Positions 8,521-18,925 of a stretch of DNA of 64,000 nucleotides are shown here, piece by piece. Numbering within the stretch: position 1 is the first letter of the stretch; every line of letters begins with the position of its first letter. Location: assembly GCF_009711125.1 (NCBI RefSeq), contig NZ_WMIB01000004.1, positions 62,001 to 126,000 on the forward strand. The letters are read 5' to 3'. The notes beneath the pieces are model-generated. The model worked only from the letters and a program-made list of their open reading frames with translations. It was not told the origin of the DNA and ran no database searches. The position numbers and the translations under genes were made by a program. The stretch is from Metabacillus mangrovi (lineage in GTDB: Bacteria; Bacillota; Bacilli; Bacillales; Bacillaceae).

Positions 8521-9357
8521 TTATCCCTTTTTGCCGGGTTTTAAATTTTGGGTGATGCGATCGAGAATGATTGCGAGAATTACGATAGCCAGCCCGGATT
8601 CAAAACCAAGACCCACTTCGATCCGCTGAACAGCCCGGTATACTTCAACACCAAGTCCGGGAGCCCCTACAAGAGAAGCGATGACGACCATGGAAAGAGC
8701 GAGCATGATACTTTGATTGATTCCCGCCATAATCGTTCCCATTGCGAGCGGAAGCTGAACCTTAAACAGCTTTTGAGAGGTAGTGGAACCAAACGCATTG
8801 GATGCTTCAACAAGATCCTCCGGCACCTGGCGGATTCCAAGATTGGTCAGCCTGATCGTTGGAGGCATGGCAAAAATAACAGAAGCAATGATTCCCGGCA
8901 CTACTCCGATCCCGAAAAACAGAATCGATGGAATCAGATAGACGAAGGCTGGCATCGTCTGCATAAAATCAAGTACCGGTGAGATAATCCCGGAAGCCCG
9001 GTCACTCTGGGAAGACCAGATTCCAAGCGGTATTCCAAGAATAATGGAAATAATAACGGCAGTCAGAACAAGTGCAAGTGTATCGATCGTCTGCTCCCAG
9101 TAACCGAGGTTGATAATCAGCAGCAGGCCGATGAGCGTGAAGATGGTAAGTCCCCATTTTCTGCTCGTCCAATAAGCAATTCCAGCAACAATTACTGCAA
9201 ATAATAACGAAGGAATAAACAACATCAGACTGACGAGAACATCATTGAACGTCTCGATGACATTTCCGATCCAGTTGAAAAATCCGAGCAGCCTGTCGTT
9301 CAAAAATTCAACAAACAGATCTACATATTTTCCGATCGGCAGCTTAGGAATATTCAA
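8521..9357 (-). CDS. opuAB: Glycine betaine ABC transporter permease OpuAB
   Basis: The membrane subunit of an OpuA-type importer for glycine betaine and related osmoprotectants. The 278 residues contain about six to seven membrane segments and the permease coupling motif region EASNAFGSTTSQKLFKVQLP, where EA---G contacts the ATPase. The sequence LDFMQTMPAFVYLIP is typical of ProW/OpuAB proteins. Its start overlaps the end of opuAA by 14 bases, so the two are translationally coupled. The binding protein, normally third in this operon, is instead encoded divergently at 10775. Confidence 0.92.
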   Translation of the reverse strand: MNIPKLPIGKYVDLFVEFLNDRLLGFFNWIGNVIETFNDVLVSLMLFIPSLLFAVIVAGIAYWTSRKWGLTIFTLIGLLLIINLGYWEQTIDTLALVLTAVIISIILGIPLGIWSSQSDRASGIISPVLDFMQTMPAFVYLIPSILFFGIGVVPGIIASVIFAMPPTIRLTNLGIRQVPEDLVEASNAFGSTTSQKLFKVQLPLAMGTIMAGINQSIMLALSMVVIASLVGAPGLGVEVYRAVQRIEVGLGFESGLAIVILAIILDRITQNLKPGKKG

Positions 9358-10546
9358 CGGTTTTCACCTCTTTCCCAGCCAGCGCCTGAATGACACTCTC
9401 TCTTTTGACCACTCCGCGTAAACGGTTCTCTTCATCCAGAACCGGCAGAGGGTAGCGGGTATCCGCCATCTTCTCATACATTTCTTCGATCAGTGTATCA
9501 AGTTTTACAGTAGGTACATCCGTTCTCAGTATGGACGAAATAGGCTGATCCGTTCTTACAGCCATCGATACATCATCCGCTGTAACAAGACCCATGTAGG
9601 ATTTCCGCTTGTCCGTCGCATAGATGCTCGACATGCCCGCATCCCTCATCAGCTTCAGCGCTACTCGCGGACCGCGGTCGATCTGAATGGTTTCAGCACG
9701 CGACAAGACTGATTCTGCTGTCAGCACTTTTGCCAGATTGACATCCTCGACAAACCGCTCAACATAATCATTGGCCGGGTTCGTCATAATGTCCTCAGGG
9801 GTGCCGATCTGAACGATTTCTCCGTCTTTCATCAATGCGATTCTATCCCCGATCCGCAATGCCTCATCCAGATCATGGGTAATAAAGATGATCGTTTTTT
9901 TCATTTTCTCCTGCAGCTCGATCAATTCGTCCTGCATATCTTTCCGGATAAGCGGATCAAGTGCACTGAATGCCTCATCCATCAATAAAATATCCGGATC
10001 ATTTGCCAGTGCCCTTGCCAATCCGACACGCTGCTGCATTCCTCCGCTCAGCTCGCCAGGATAACTCTTTTCATAGCCCTTCAACCCTACAAGCTCCAGA
10101 GCATGCTGCGCTTTCCCTTCTCTCTCCTGCTTGGAAATCCCCTGCACTTCTAACCCGTAAGCAGCGTTTTCCAGCACGTTGCGGTGCGGAAACAGTGCGA
10201 ATTTCTGGAACACCATGCTCATCTTTTTCCTTCTGACTTCCCGAAGCTCCTCACTCTTCATCTTCACCAAATCTTTTCCATCGATCATAAGAGAGCCGGC
10301 TGTTGGATCGATCAGCCTGTTGAACATCCGCACAAGCGTCGATTTCCCGCTTCCCGACAGTCCCATGATGACGAAGATTTCTCCGCTATGTACTTCAAAG
10401 GACGCCTCTTTTACCCCTACTGTTAATCCGGCTTCCTTCAGTATTTCTGATTTTGTTTTTCCTTTTTTAAGGAGTTCAATGCCTCTTTGGGGGTTTTTAC
10501 CGAAGATTTTGCTGACATTTTCAGCTTTAATTTTAACATTCTCCAT
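9344..10546 (-). CDS. opuAA: Glycine betaine ABC transporter ATPase OpuAA
   Basis: The energising subunit of the osmoprotectant importer. Walker A is GLSGSGKST at residues 62-70, the signature is LSGGMQQR, and Walker B is ILLMDEAFSALD. After the ATPase domain come two CBS modules at about residues 280-395 (MRDAGMSSIYATD and MADTRYPLPVLDEE). In OpuA and OpuC relatives this tail senses ionic strength or binds c-di-AMP. The 400-residue length is slightly shorter than B. subtilis OpuAA as I recall. It is first in the opuAA-opuAB pair and divergent from opuAC. Confidence 0.93.
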   Translation of the reverse strand: MENVKIKAENVSKIFGKNPQRGIELLKKGKTKSEILKEAGLTVGVKEASFEVHSGEIFVIMGLSGSGKSTLVRMFNRLIDPTAGSLMIDGKDLVKMKSEELREVRRKKMSMVFQKFALFPHRNVLENAAYGLEVQGISKQEREGKAQHALELVGLKGYEKSYPGELSGGMQQRVGLARALANDPDILLMDEAFSALDPLIRKDMQDELIELQEKMKKTIIFITHDLDEALRIGDRIALMKDGEIVQIGTPEDIMTNPANDYVERFVEDVNLAKVLTAESVLSRAETIQIDRGPRVALKLMRDAGMSSIYATDKRKSYMGLVTADDVSMAVRTDQPISSILRTDVPTVKLDTLIEEMYEKMADTRYPLPVLDEENRLRGVVKRESVIQALAGKEVKTVEYS

Positions 10547-10707
10547 AAGTCCACCTCTTTCTAGTGCTATTGTTTGTGAGAAGTCCTGCTAAGATTCATA
10601 CTTTCGGGAAAAAGTAATGAAGGGTCTATGTAGGAGGAGGAGCTATCTTTTCTATACCCCTGCTCCTGCTTTGTAAACATATTCACATAAATTTTTAATA
10701 AAAATAA

Positions 10708-10733
10708 GTTTTATCAAGTTAAAAGCAGGGAAT
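10708..10733 (+). promoter_or_regulatory. Candidate sigma-B promoter for opuAC
   Basis: GTTTTA (10708-10713), a 14-bp spacer and GGGAAT (10728-10733). This is close to the general-stress consensus GTTTAA-N12-15-GGGWAW. The expected start lies about 35 bases before the TTG start codon. Other betaine uptake genes of B. subtilis are sigma-B dependent, which makes this reading sensible. It is not proven by sequence alone. Confidence 0.5.
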
Positions 10734-10774
10734 AAAATTACGGCTACTATAAGAAAGAAGGGAGATCATACATA

Positions 10775-11650
10775 TTGAATAAAATGAAATCAGCTGTCAT
10801 CCTAACATTACTGACTGCACTTGTACTGACTTCCTGCAGCAATCCGCTGGGAAACACGGACAAGAAAATTAAAATCGGCATGATTAACTGGATTGATAAC
10901 ATATCCACTGCCTACCTCTGGAAAGTGCTGCTTGAGGAAAAAGGATACGATGTAGAAATGATGGAGCTCGACAAAGCTGCTAACTGGACCGGAGTAGCCA
11001 GAGGAGACATCGATATCCAGGGCAATGTATGGCTGCCGATCACAGACAAGCCTTTTTACGATAAGTATAAAAACGATGTCGACCTTCACGACAAGTGGTA
11101 TAAAGGCACAAAGCTCGGACTTGCCGTACCGTCTTACGTTAAAGATGTGAATACGATCGATGACCTCTCTGCACAAAAAGATCAGTTTGCCGGCAAAATC
11201 TTTGGTATTGACCCCGGTTCAAGTCTGATGCAGCTGACAGACAAAATGAAACAGGACTACAAGCTGGATTATACGATTGTCGAATCGTCAGAGGCAGCTA
11301 TGCTAGTAGAACTGAAAAAAGCCTACGAGAACAAAGAACCGATCGCTGTAACCCTCTGGAGCCCCCACTGGATCTTCTCCGACCTTGACCTCAAATATCT
11401 CGAGGATACAAAAGGCTCCTACGGAAAACCGGACAACATCCAGTACATGACCCGTAAAGGATTCGCCAAAGAGCACCCTGAGGTGATTGAATGGATGGAC
11501 AAATGGGAACTGACAGACGATCAAATGTCTGATTTGATTAAATATGTCAATGAAGCCGCCGATTCAGAAGATGGCTACTACCCGGAACGCGGTGCCAAGA
11601 AATGGGTGGAAGATAACCGCGAACTGACCGATCAATGGATGAAAGAATAA
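10775..11650 (+). CDS. opuAC: Glycine betaine-binding lipoprotein OpuAC
   Basis: Substrate-binding protein of the OpuA importer, anchored to the outer face of the membrane. It starts at TTG: AAGGGAG lies 10 bases before it, while the ATG three codons on is 19 bases away. The signal peptide ends in a lipobox, LTSC, with Cys21 as the lipidated residue. The mature part has the type II binding fold with IKIGMINWIDNISTAYLW and aromatic residues (Trp, Tyr) spaced as in betaine-caging proteins, such as VTLWSPHWIFSD. Its placement divergent from opuAA-opuAB is unusual, since I recall one operon in B. subtilis. Divergence allows separate control of binding protein and transporter. Confidence 0.9.
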   Translation: MNKMKSAVILTLLTALVLTSCSNPLGNTDKKIKIGMINWIDNISTAYLWKVLLEEKGYDVEMMELDKAANWTGVARGDIDIQGNVWLPITDKPFYDKYKNDVDLHDKWYKGTKLGLAVPSYVKDVNTIDDLSAQKDQFAGKIFGIDPGSSLMQLTDKMKQDYKLDYTIVESSEAAMLVELKKAYENKEPIAVTLWSPHWIFSDLDLKYLEDTKGSYGKPDNIQYMTRKGFAKEHPEVIEWMDKWELTDDQMSDLIKYVNEAADSEDGYYPERGAKKWVEDNRELTDQWMKE

Positions 11651-11655
11651 GCAGG

Positions 11656-11687
11656 AAGCCGGCACTTGTTGATGCCGGCTTTTTTTA
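11656..11687 (+). terminator. Terminator after opuAC
   Basis: Arms AAGCCGGCA (11656-11664) and TGCCGGCTT (11673-11681) followed by seven T. Confidence 0.88.
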
Positions 11688-11706
11688 TGGGCGGATGATT
11701 GGATTT

Positions 11707-12366
11707 GGCGGCTCTTGAGGACAGGCGGGTGTTGATAGGAGCGGTTTCTGGGGATTTATAACGGCTCCTGAGACCGGAACCCGGCTTTTCGGTCCCCAGG
11801 GACGCTATTTTGTGCAAAACGGCCTGTTTTTCGGTTTTCGGTCTCAGAGGACGCTATTTTCTCCCGCACGCTTGTTTTTCACCGGTTTTTCCTGAAATAG
11901 CGGCTCTCAGGATCGAACCAAAGAAAAAAGAGCGGTTTCTGCGAATATAACGGCTCCTGAGACCGGAACTTGGTTCTTCGGTCTCCAGAGACGCTATTTT
12001 GTGCATAACGCACCTTTTTCCGCTTTTTCGGTCTCAAAGGACGCTATTTACGTCCATAAGCAGAGTTTCCACCGATTTTTCCTAAAATAGAGGCTCTCAG
12101 GACCGAACCAAAGAAAAAAGAGCGGTTTCTGCGAATATAACGGCTCCTGAGACCGGAACCACGTTCTTCGGTCTCCAGAGACGCTATTTTGTGCATAACG
12201 CACCTTTTTCCGCTTTTTCGGTCTCAAAGGACGCTATTTACGTCCATAAGCAGGTTTTCCACCGGTTTTTCCTCAAATAGCGGCTATCAGGACCGATCCA
12301 AAGAAAAAAGAGCGGTTTCTGCGAATATAACGGCTCCTGAGACCGGAACTTGGTTCTTCGGTCTCC
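11707..12366. repeat. Tandem array of 190-bp intergenic repeats
   Basis: Three full units plus partial ends lie between the convergent 3' ends of opuAC and the reductase gene. The marker AAGAAAAAAGAGCGG recurs at 11921, 12111 and 12301, exactly 190 bp apart, and a diverged copy precedes them from about 11731. Each unit holds four versions of a core motif, TTCGGTCTC-NNN-GGACGCTATTTT, in the order reverse, forward, forward, reverse. Adjacent inverted cores can fold, for example GAGACCG facing CGGTCTC. The last unit is cut off after the first inverted pair. There is no ribosome binding site with a plausible protein, so I consider it non-coding. Confidence 0.9.
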
Positions 12367-12460
12367 ATCCGGAAATTTGTTTCTCGTTTTACAGCCGGAA
12401 CACGGTTATTCGTCTCCAGCCAAGAGCGGTCTTCTGTCTTCAGACTCCAGCACCCAGAAA

Positions 12461-12491
12461 AAAATAAGCGCGCTGTTTCCACAGCGCGCTT
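12461..12491 (-). terminator. Terminator after the reductase gene
   Basis: Arms AAGCGCGCTGT (12466-12476) and ACAGCGCGCTT (12481-12491). Read on the - strand, the hairpin runs into TTATTTTTTT. Confidence 0.88.
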
Positions 12492-12495
12492 CCCT

Positions 12496-13527
12496 TTACT
12501 CCCCAAAACCGGAGACGACAATTTTACCGATGGTTTTTCCTGATTCAAGCTTTTGATGTGCTTTTTTAAGAGATTCTGCGTTAAATGGCCGAATGGTCTC
12601 AGTCAAGGTGGAATGGAGTTCCCCTTTTTCAAAGAGATGTGCCATTTTCCTGAGGATCTCTCCCTGGCTCTCCATATCTTCCGTCCCGAACAGGGCTTTC
12701 GTGAACATAAACTCCATCACGAATGTGACGCTTTTCTGCTGAAGGAGACTGATGTCCTGCGGCTCCTTTGTTTCCACGATGGAGCAGATTTTTCCCTGAG
12801 GTGCGATGGCTTCGATCATTGCTTCCCAATGCTGATCGGTACTGTTCAGGCAAAAGATATAATCCAGGTTTTTTACTCCGATTTCTTCGAGCTGCTTTTT
12901 GAACGGTTCATAGTGGGTGATGATGTCGTCTGCCCCGTTCTTCCTTGCCCATTGTTCCGTTTCCTCGCGGGAGGCTGTGCCGACCACTTTCAATCCGGCC
13001 CGTTTTGCAAGCTGCAAAGCGATTGACCCGACACCTCCGGCTGCTCCGATTAGCAGGATTGCTTTTCCGTCGTTGTCTTCAGGGCATTCGCTGATTCCAA
13101 GCCGTTCAAACAGACCTTCCCATGCAGTCAGAGACGTTAACGGCATCGCAGCTGCCTCTTCAAAAGAAAGATTCTTCGGCTTTTCTGCTGCAATCCGTTC
13201 ATCTACAAGATGATATTCACTATTCGTTCCCTGCCTCGAAACAGACCCGGAATAGTATACTTCATCCCCGGGTTTAAAACCGGTAACGGCAGCTCCTGTT
13301 TTTTCAACAATGCCCGCGGCATCCCAGCCCAGAATCTTCAAGTTCTCTTCTTCTTCTCCCTTGCTTCTGAGCTTCGTGTCTACGGGGTTTACAGAGACTG
13401 CTTTCATTTTCACAAGAAGATCACGTTCTCCCGGAGCCGGGATGTCCGTTTCCTGGTCGATCAGGCTTTCTTTTTGATCAATCGGCAAATGTTTGTACAG
13501 TCCTGCTGCTTTCATTTTTTCATTCAT
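12496..13527 (-). CDS. Zinc-type alcohol dehydrogenase-like / quinone oxidoreductase
   Basis: A 343-residue medium-chain dehydrogenase/reductase. It has the catalytic-domain motif VSVNPVDTKLR, the GWDAAGIVEKTGAAVTGFKPGDEV segment and the NADPH-binding loop IGAAGGVGSIALQLAKR. The cysteine and histidine ligands of the zinc enzymes are missing, so it is more likely a zinc-independent quinone or enone reductase; YogA of B. subtilis is a probable relative. The start is the ATG at 13527, with AAGGGTG upstream; the frame extends to a GTG at 13545 that lies over this site. It is a single gene with its own terminator. Confidence 0.85.
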   Translation of the reverse strand: MNEKMKAAGLYKHLPIDQKESLIDQETDIPAPGERDLLVKMKAVSVNPVDTKLRSKGEEEENLKILGWDAAGIVEKTGAAVTGFKPGDEVYYSGSVSRQGTNSEYHLVDERIAAEKPKNLSFEEAAAMPLTSLTAWEGLFERLGISECPEDNDGKAILLIGAAGGVGSIALQLAKRAGLKVVGTASREETEQWARKNGADDIITHYEPFKKQLEEIGVKNLDYIFCLNSTDQHWEAMIEAIAPQGKICSIVETKEPQDISLLQQKSVTFVMEFMFTKALFGTEDMESQGEILRKMAHLFEKGELHSTLTETIRPFNAESLKKAHQKLESGKTIGKIVVSGFGE

Positions 13528-13632
13528 GTTCTTCACCCTTTCCACCTGTTACCTTCCCCCTTAAGCTCGAAAAAAAACTTTCAGCTTTCTGAGTTCTCTA
13601 CTATAATCAGATAAGCGGAAAGGAGTAGGTTC

Positions 13633-13890
13633 ATGGAATACGCAATTGTTCTTTTTATCATCCCGTTTGCCGTAATGCTGCTTTCACTTGCAGGTTCCTG
13701 GCTGGTGAGAAAAGTCTGGGTGATGCCGGTCATCTGTCTTGCTGCTCTTCTCATCCTGACTATTACCGTTTTTAATGATTCGTTCGTTATTTGGGTATCG
13801 GTTTATACAGTCCTGTCTATTCTTGTCTCCTATTTTGGCAAAACCGGCAGAGATCTTTTTGAAAAACACAAAAAGGAGAAAGGGCAGTAG
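13633..13890 (+). CDS. Small membrane protein, DUF2651-like
   Basis: An 85-residue protein with three hydrophobic helices (about 4-24, 28-47 and 51-68) and a charged C-terminal tail, TGRDLFEKHKKEKGQ. The NDSFVIWVSVYTVLSILVS stretch matches my memory of the DUF2651 (YbeF) family of Bacillus. Its function is unknown. AAAGGAG precedes the ATG at suitable spacing. The terminator arm overlaps its last codons and serves the convergent ykpA as well. Confidence 0.7.
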   Translation: MEYAIVLFIIPFAVMLLSLAGSWLVRKVWVMPVICLAALLILTITVFNDSFVIWVSVYTVLSILVSYFGKTGRDLFEKHKKEKGQ

Positions 13891-13906
13891 TCCCTTTCTC
13901 CTTTTT
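13871..13906. terminator. Bidirectional terminator
   Basis: Arms AAAAGGAGAAAGGG (13871-13884) and CCCTTTCTCCTTTT (13892-13905), between convergent genes. Confidence 0.88.
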
Positions 13907-13912
13907 CTATAA

Positions 13913-15574
<1,662 letters not shown>

Positions 15575-15609
15575 TCATGAATTGGAGGGTTATAGACAGA
15601 AGGAAAACC

Positions 15610-16482
15610 CTACTCTTCAGCCGCTGCAGCTCTTCTTTTTTTCCAAAAAGCATAGACTCCCCAGGCGATCGCGCCCAGGACAAGCCAAAGCGGAAGATTG
15701 CCGGCAATAAAGATGAATATACTTGAACCCGCGGCAAGCAGGCTGTTTAAACTTGTGATGAATTGCTGCTGGGTTTTCTCCCAGGTGCCGCCATCCGCAT
15801 GCGGTACCATCACTCCCGATTCAGACAGCGTTATGGTGATTGCAGCGAAATCTGTTTGATTTTGAAGGTAATTCCGCCTCCCTTTTAACTGTTCAATTTC
15901 CTCCTGCACTCCGGCAAGATCCTTTGAGATTGCAAGGAGGTCAGACGTTTTTTGTGAATCCTTCATAAAAGAAAGCAGGCGCGTTTCAACAGCTTCTTTT
16001 GCCTTCAATCTCGATTCCAGGTCTACATACTCCTCTGTTACATCCTGCCCTGCTACCTCCCTGCTTTGCAGTTCAAATGTGCCTTTTTCCATTGTGTTTA
16101 GAAACGCACTGAACTTTGCCTGCGGGACCCGGACAGTTATCGTCCCTTCTCTTTCCCCTTTTTCTGCTGCATCTGACGAGATGATGTTGACCATGTAGCC
16201 ACCTGCACGTTTTGTCTCCTGCTCAATTTGAGACAGAGCTGCTTCAAAATCCCTGACCCGTACGTCCAAGTCTGCTCTGTAAATGATTTTGCGTGATGAA
16301 GCTGCCGGGACCGCCGGATCTGCCGGCTCCTTCATTTCCTGATCGGCCTTGGAAAGACTGGCTAATTCTTCTCCTGCCGGGCTTTGTTCTTCCTCTCCTG
16401 AAGAATCTTTTGCATCGTCCTTGTTCAAACAGCCTGTAAGCAGCAGCAGACAAGCAATAAAGGCAATCCCCCATCGTCTCAT
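15610..16482 (-). CDS. DUF4349 lipoprotein
   Basis: A 290-residue membrane-attached protein. The start is the ATG at 16482, with GGTGGGG just upstream; the longer frame has no site. The signal peptide ends with LLTGC, Cys18 being the lipidation site. After an acidic linker comes the DUF4349 core: KIIYRADLDVRVRDFEAAL, GGYMVNIISSDA, then a coiled coil (LESRLKAKEAVETRLLSFM ... VQEEIEQLKGRRNYL), and a C-terminal membrane helix followed by KKRRAAAAEE. A lipid anchor at one end and a helix at the other is typical of this family. The role is unknown. Confidence 0.85.
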   Translation of the reverse strand: MRRWGIAFIACLLLLTGCLNKDDAKDSSGEEEQSPAGEELASLSKADQEMKEPADPAVPAASSRKIIYRADLDVRVRDFEAALSQIEQETKRAGGYMVNIISSDAAEKGEREGTITVRVPQAKFSAFLNTMEKGTFELQSREVAGQDVTEEYVDLESRLKAKEAVETRLLSFMKDSQKTSDLLAISKDLAGVQEEIEQLKGRRNYLQNQTDFAAITITLSESGVMVPHADGGTWEKTQQQFITSLNSLLAAGSSIFIFIAGNLPLWLVLGAIAWGVYAFWKKRRAAAAEE

Positions 16483-16552
16483 GCAATCCCCACCTATTCT
16501 TTTTTTTTTACAGACGCAGTTCCATTCCATAAAGTTACAAATTGGTTAGACG

Positions 16553-16585
16553 CAAAAAAAGAGGCTCTCATTTTTGAGAACCGCT
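16553..16585 (-). terminator. Terminator after signal peptidase gene
   Basis: On the - strand GGTTCTCA pairs with TGAGAGCC (one G-U), then a run of seven T (plus-strand A at 16554-16560). Confidence 0.75.
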
Positions 16586-16590
16586 TTTGC

Positions 16591-17151
16591 TTAATTTGTT
16601 GCTCTTATTTTATTTAAAGGAAGCATGACAAATTCTGATTTCCCGATCACCCGGTCTGTTTCGATCAACCCGAGCCCGGTCCGGCTGTCCATGCTGACCT
16701 GACGGTTGTCCCCCATCACAAAATATTTTCCTGCAGGAACTTTTACCTCTTCAAAGTCATTGGTCAGCTGAAATCCTGACTCTTCCGCTTCTCTTTTTCT
16801 TTCATCGAGGTACGGCTCTTTCGTTTCTTTTCCATTCACATACAGCACATCATTCGTTACTTCAACTGTGTCACCGGGGAGGCCGATGATCCGTTTCACA
16901 TAATGCTCTTTATTGTCTTCCCCGTTTATGATGACGATATCTCCGCGGTCAAACTTTCCTATGTAATGAATGATTTTGTTGACAAAAAGCTTTTCGGAGT
17001 TCTGCAGCGTCGGATCCATCGAATCCCCGTCCACTACGTACGGTTCGAAAATAAACATGCGGATGGAAAAAGCTAAAAGTACGGCTACTGCAATGGCTAT
17101 GATCCATTCCAGCACAGGGTGATTTTTCTTTTTGGCTGACTTGTCAGGCAC
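16591..17151 (-). CDS. lepB: Signal peptidase I
   Basis: It cleaves signal peptides from secreted proteins at the outer face of the membrane. It has 186 residues: a short basic N-terminus, one membrane helix (about 13-33), then box B DGDSMDPTL with nucleophile Ser44, box D YVKRIIGLPGD with general-base Lys86, and box E MGDNRQVSMDSR. This is the compact, SipS/SipT-like bacterial form. It starts at GTG (17151) with GAGGAGG 7 bases before it. It stands alone between two terminators. Confidence 0.95.
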   Translation of the reverse strand: MPDKSAKKKNHPVLEWIIAIAVAVLLAFSIRMFIFEPYVVDGDSMDPTLQNSEKLFVNKIIHYIGKFDRGDIVIINGEDNKEHYVKRIIGLPGDTVEVTNDVLYVNGKETKEPYLDERKREAEESGFQLTNDFEEVKVPAGKYFVMGDNRQVSMDSRTGLGLIETDRVIGKSEFVMLPLNKIRATN

Positions 17152-17563
17152 AGGTGTTCCTCCTCAATCTAATGCTTGCTGCGGCAAGCTTGCGCTTATC
17201 TATTTTATCACATTATCCCTAAATTAACTCAAGTGTAGACCCGTGAAAAAAGCATGTCAATGATTTGTAAGAGATGAAGCGCTCATCCTAAACGGCCATG
17301 GCACACCTGTACCGCTTACTGCTGTGTTCAGAGATGATTGCTGTTATTGGATTCAACGCGGCAGGGAACATTTCGATTTTTCCCCTGCTTAGGTATAACC
17401 TTTGTTACATCCCTCTCGGTAACATTCTTGCCTTTCAGTCCGTCTAATATAGCAGAAGATTATTTTCCTCACAAAAATGAAAAGGATTATGGTAGGATGA
17501 TAATTAGTGTTTTAATGCGCGGGAGCTAGCTTCCAGCGGAAACTATTGTAAGTTGGTGAGTAT
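17152..17563. other. 412-bp gap between divergent lepB and rodA
   Basis: No gene is supported here. A 63-codon open frame at 17338 has no ribosome binding site and low-complexity content. There is a short inverted pair TGTTAC/GTAACA around 17410-17432 and AT-rich sequence near 17480-17510 that may hold the rodA promoter, but no convincing consensus was found. Confidence 0.5.
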
Positions 17564-18742
17564 ATGGAGAGAGATAAAAATTCGCTGAATCAGCAATTTG
17601 ATTACCAGCTGGCCTTTTTGCTGTTTTTGCTGTTTTGCACGAGTATGATCGCAATATATGGAGCAGGACTGACTAGTAGCCAATATGCTACAGACCCCGC
17701 CTCTTTCGTGTTCAAGCAGTTGATCAACTATATAATCGGGATTGTAATCGTTGCGGTCGTTATGTTCTTTGATTCAGAGCAGTTGCAGAGATTAACCTGG
17801 TATTTATACGGTTTTGGTATATTCCTGCTGCTGCTCCTAATGGTAGCTCCGGAATCGATTGCACCGGTAAAAAATGGGGCCAAGAGCTGGTTTGACTTGA
17901 AAGTTTTTAATCTTCAGCCGTCAGAATTCATGAAAACTTTTCTTATTCTCGCCATAAGCAGCCTCATTATAAAGCATCATCAAAATACTCAGATAAAAAC
18001 CACCGGGAGCGACTTTTTACTCCTTATTAAAATCGGTGCCTGTCTCGCTTTGCCTCTTTTATTGATCATGCGGCAGGATTTAGGAACCTCTTTAGTCCTT
18101 ATCGCGATTACAGCCGGTATGATTTTAGTGTCAGGCATTTCATGGAAGATTATCACCATTGTTTATTCTTCCATCGCTCTGGTCGGAATCACTCTTTTGT
18201 ACCTCGTTCTTCAGCAGCAGGAGCTTATTCGAAAGCTGACGGGGATCAGGGAATATCAATTCGGGAGAATCTATTCCTGGATCAGCCCGGAACAATACAG
18301 TTCAAAAGAAGGCTTCCATCTGTTAAATTCAATGAAAGCCATCGGCTCAGGCCAGATTTTTGGAAAAGGGCTTGGAAACAGCGATGTGCGTATCCCGGAA
18401 AGCCATACAGATTTCATCTTTTCTGTGATTGGTGAACAGTTTGGATTCATCGGCACAAGCATTGTCATCAGTTTGTTTTTTCTTTTGATTTATCATTTGA
18501 TCAAGGTAGCGATGGAAACGACCGAACCATTCAACAGCTACATTTGTGCTGGTGTAATCAGCATGTTCGTGTTCCACGTTCTTCAGAATGCTGGAATGAC
18601 AGTGGGAATCGTACCGATCACAGGAATCCCGCTCCCGTTCATCAGCTATGGGGGAAGCTCTCTTATGGGAAGCATGATGGCTATCGGACTCATATTCGGG
18701 ATCCGCTACCATCACCGGACTTCCATGTTTTCAAATGATTAA
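17564..18742 (+). CDS. rodA: Rod-shape SEDS glycosyltransferase RodA
   Basis: It polymerises lipid II into glycan strands for side-wall growth, working with class B PBPs and MreB. It has 392 residues and about ten membrane segments. SEDS landmarks are present: KNGAKSWFDLKVFNLQPSEF, MRQDLGTS, the extracellular loop with ESHTDFIFSVIGEQFG that holds the catalytic Asp, and NAGMTVGIVPITGIPLPFIS followed by YGGSS. These fit RodA better than FtsW or SpoVE, as there is no division-gene context and the C-terminus is short. It is a single gene ending in a strong terminator. Confidence 0.88.
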   Translation: MERDKNSLNQQFDYQLAFLLFLLFCTSMIAIYGAGLTSSQYATDPASFVFKQLINYIIGIVIVAVVMFFDSEQLQRLTWYLYGFGIFLLLLLMVAPESIAPVKNGAKSWFDLKVFNLQPSEFMKTFLILAISSLIIKHHQNTQIKTTGSDFLLLIKIGACLALPLLLIMRQDLGTSLVLIAITAGMILVSGISWKIITIVYSSIALVGITLLYLVLQQQELIRKLTGIREYQFGRIYSWISPEQYSSKEGFHLLNSMKAIGSGQIFGKGLGNSDVRIPESHTDFIFSVIGEQFGFIGTSIVISLFFLLIYHLIKVAMETTEPFNSYICAGVISMFVFHVLQNAGMTVGIVPITGIPLPFISYGGSSLMGSMMAIGLIFGIRYHHRTSMFSND

Positions 18743-18754
18743 GTCTCTATGCAG

Positions 18755-18791
18755 AACCCGGAACGCTGAAAAAGCTGTCCGGGTTTTTTTC
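18755..18791 (+). terminator. Terminator after rodA
   Basis: Arms AACCCGGA (18755-18762) and TCCGGGTT (18778-18785), then T7. Confidence 0.85.
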
Positions 18792-18925
18792 TGTGATTGG
18801 AATGGTAGAAAAAATGCCTAAAAGCCCTATTTCTTGCATAGGCACCAAAAAGTACGGTATAGTCTTTTCCGGATGAAAATCTTATACTAAGCGTATAATA
18901 CGAAAAGAGATTATTTAGGCGGTGT

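Noticed and set aside
12189-12467. Open frames on both strands in the 190-bp array (about 90 codons)
   Set aside because: They cross repeat units, have no binding sites and no protein-like composition.
17338-17529. 63-codon frame between lepB and rodA
   Set aside because: No ribosome binding site and no recognisable sequence; it lies in a divergent promoter region.
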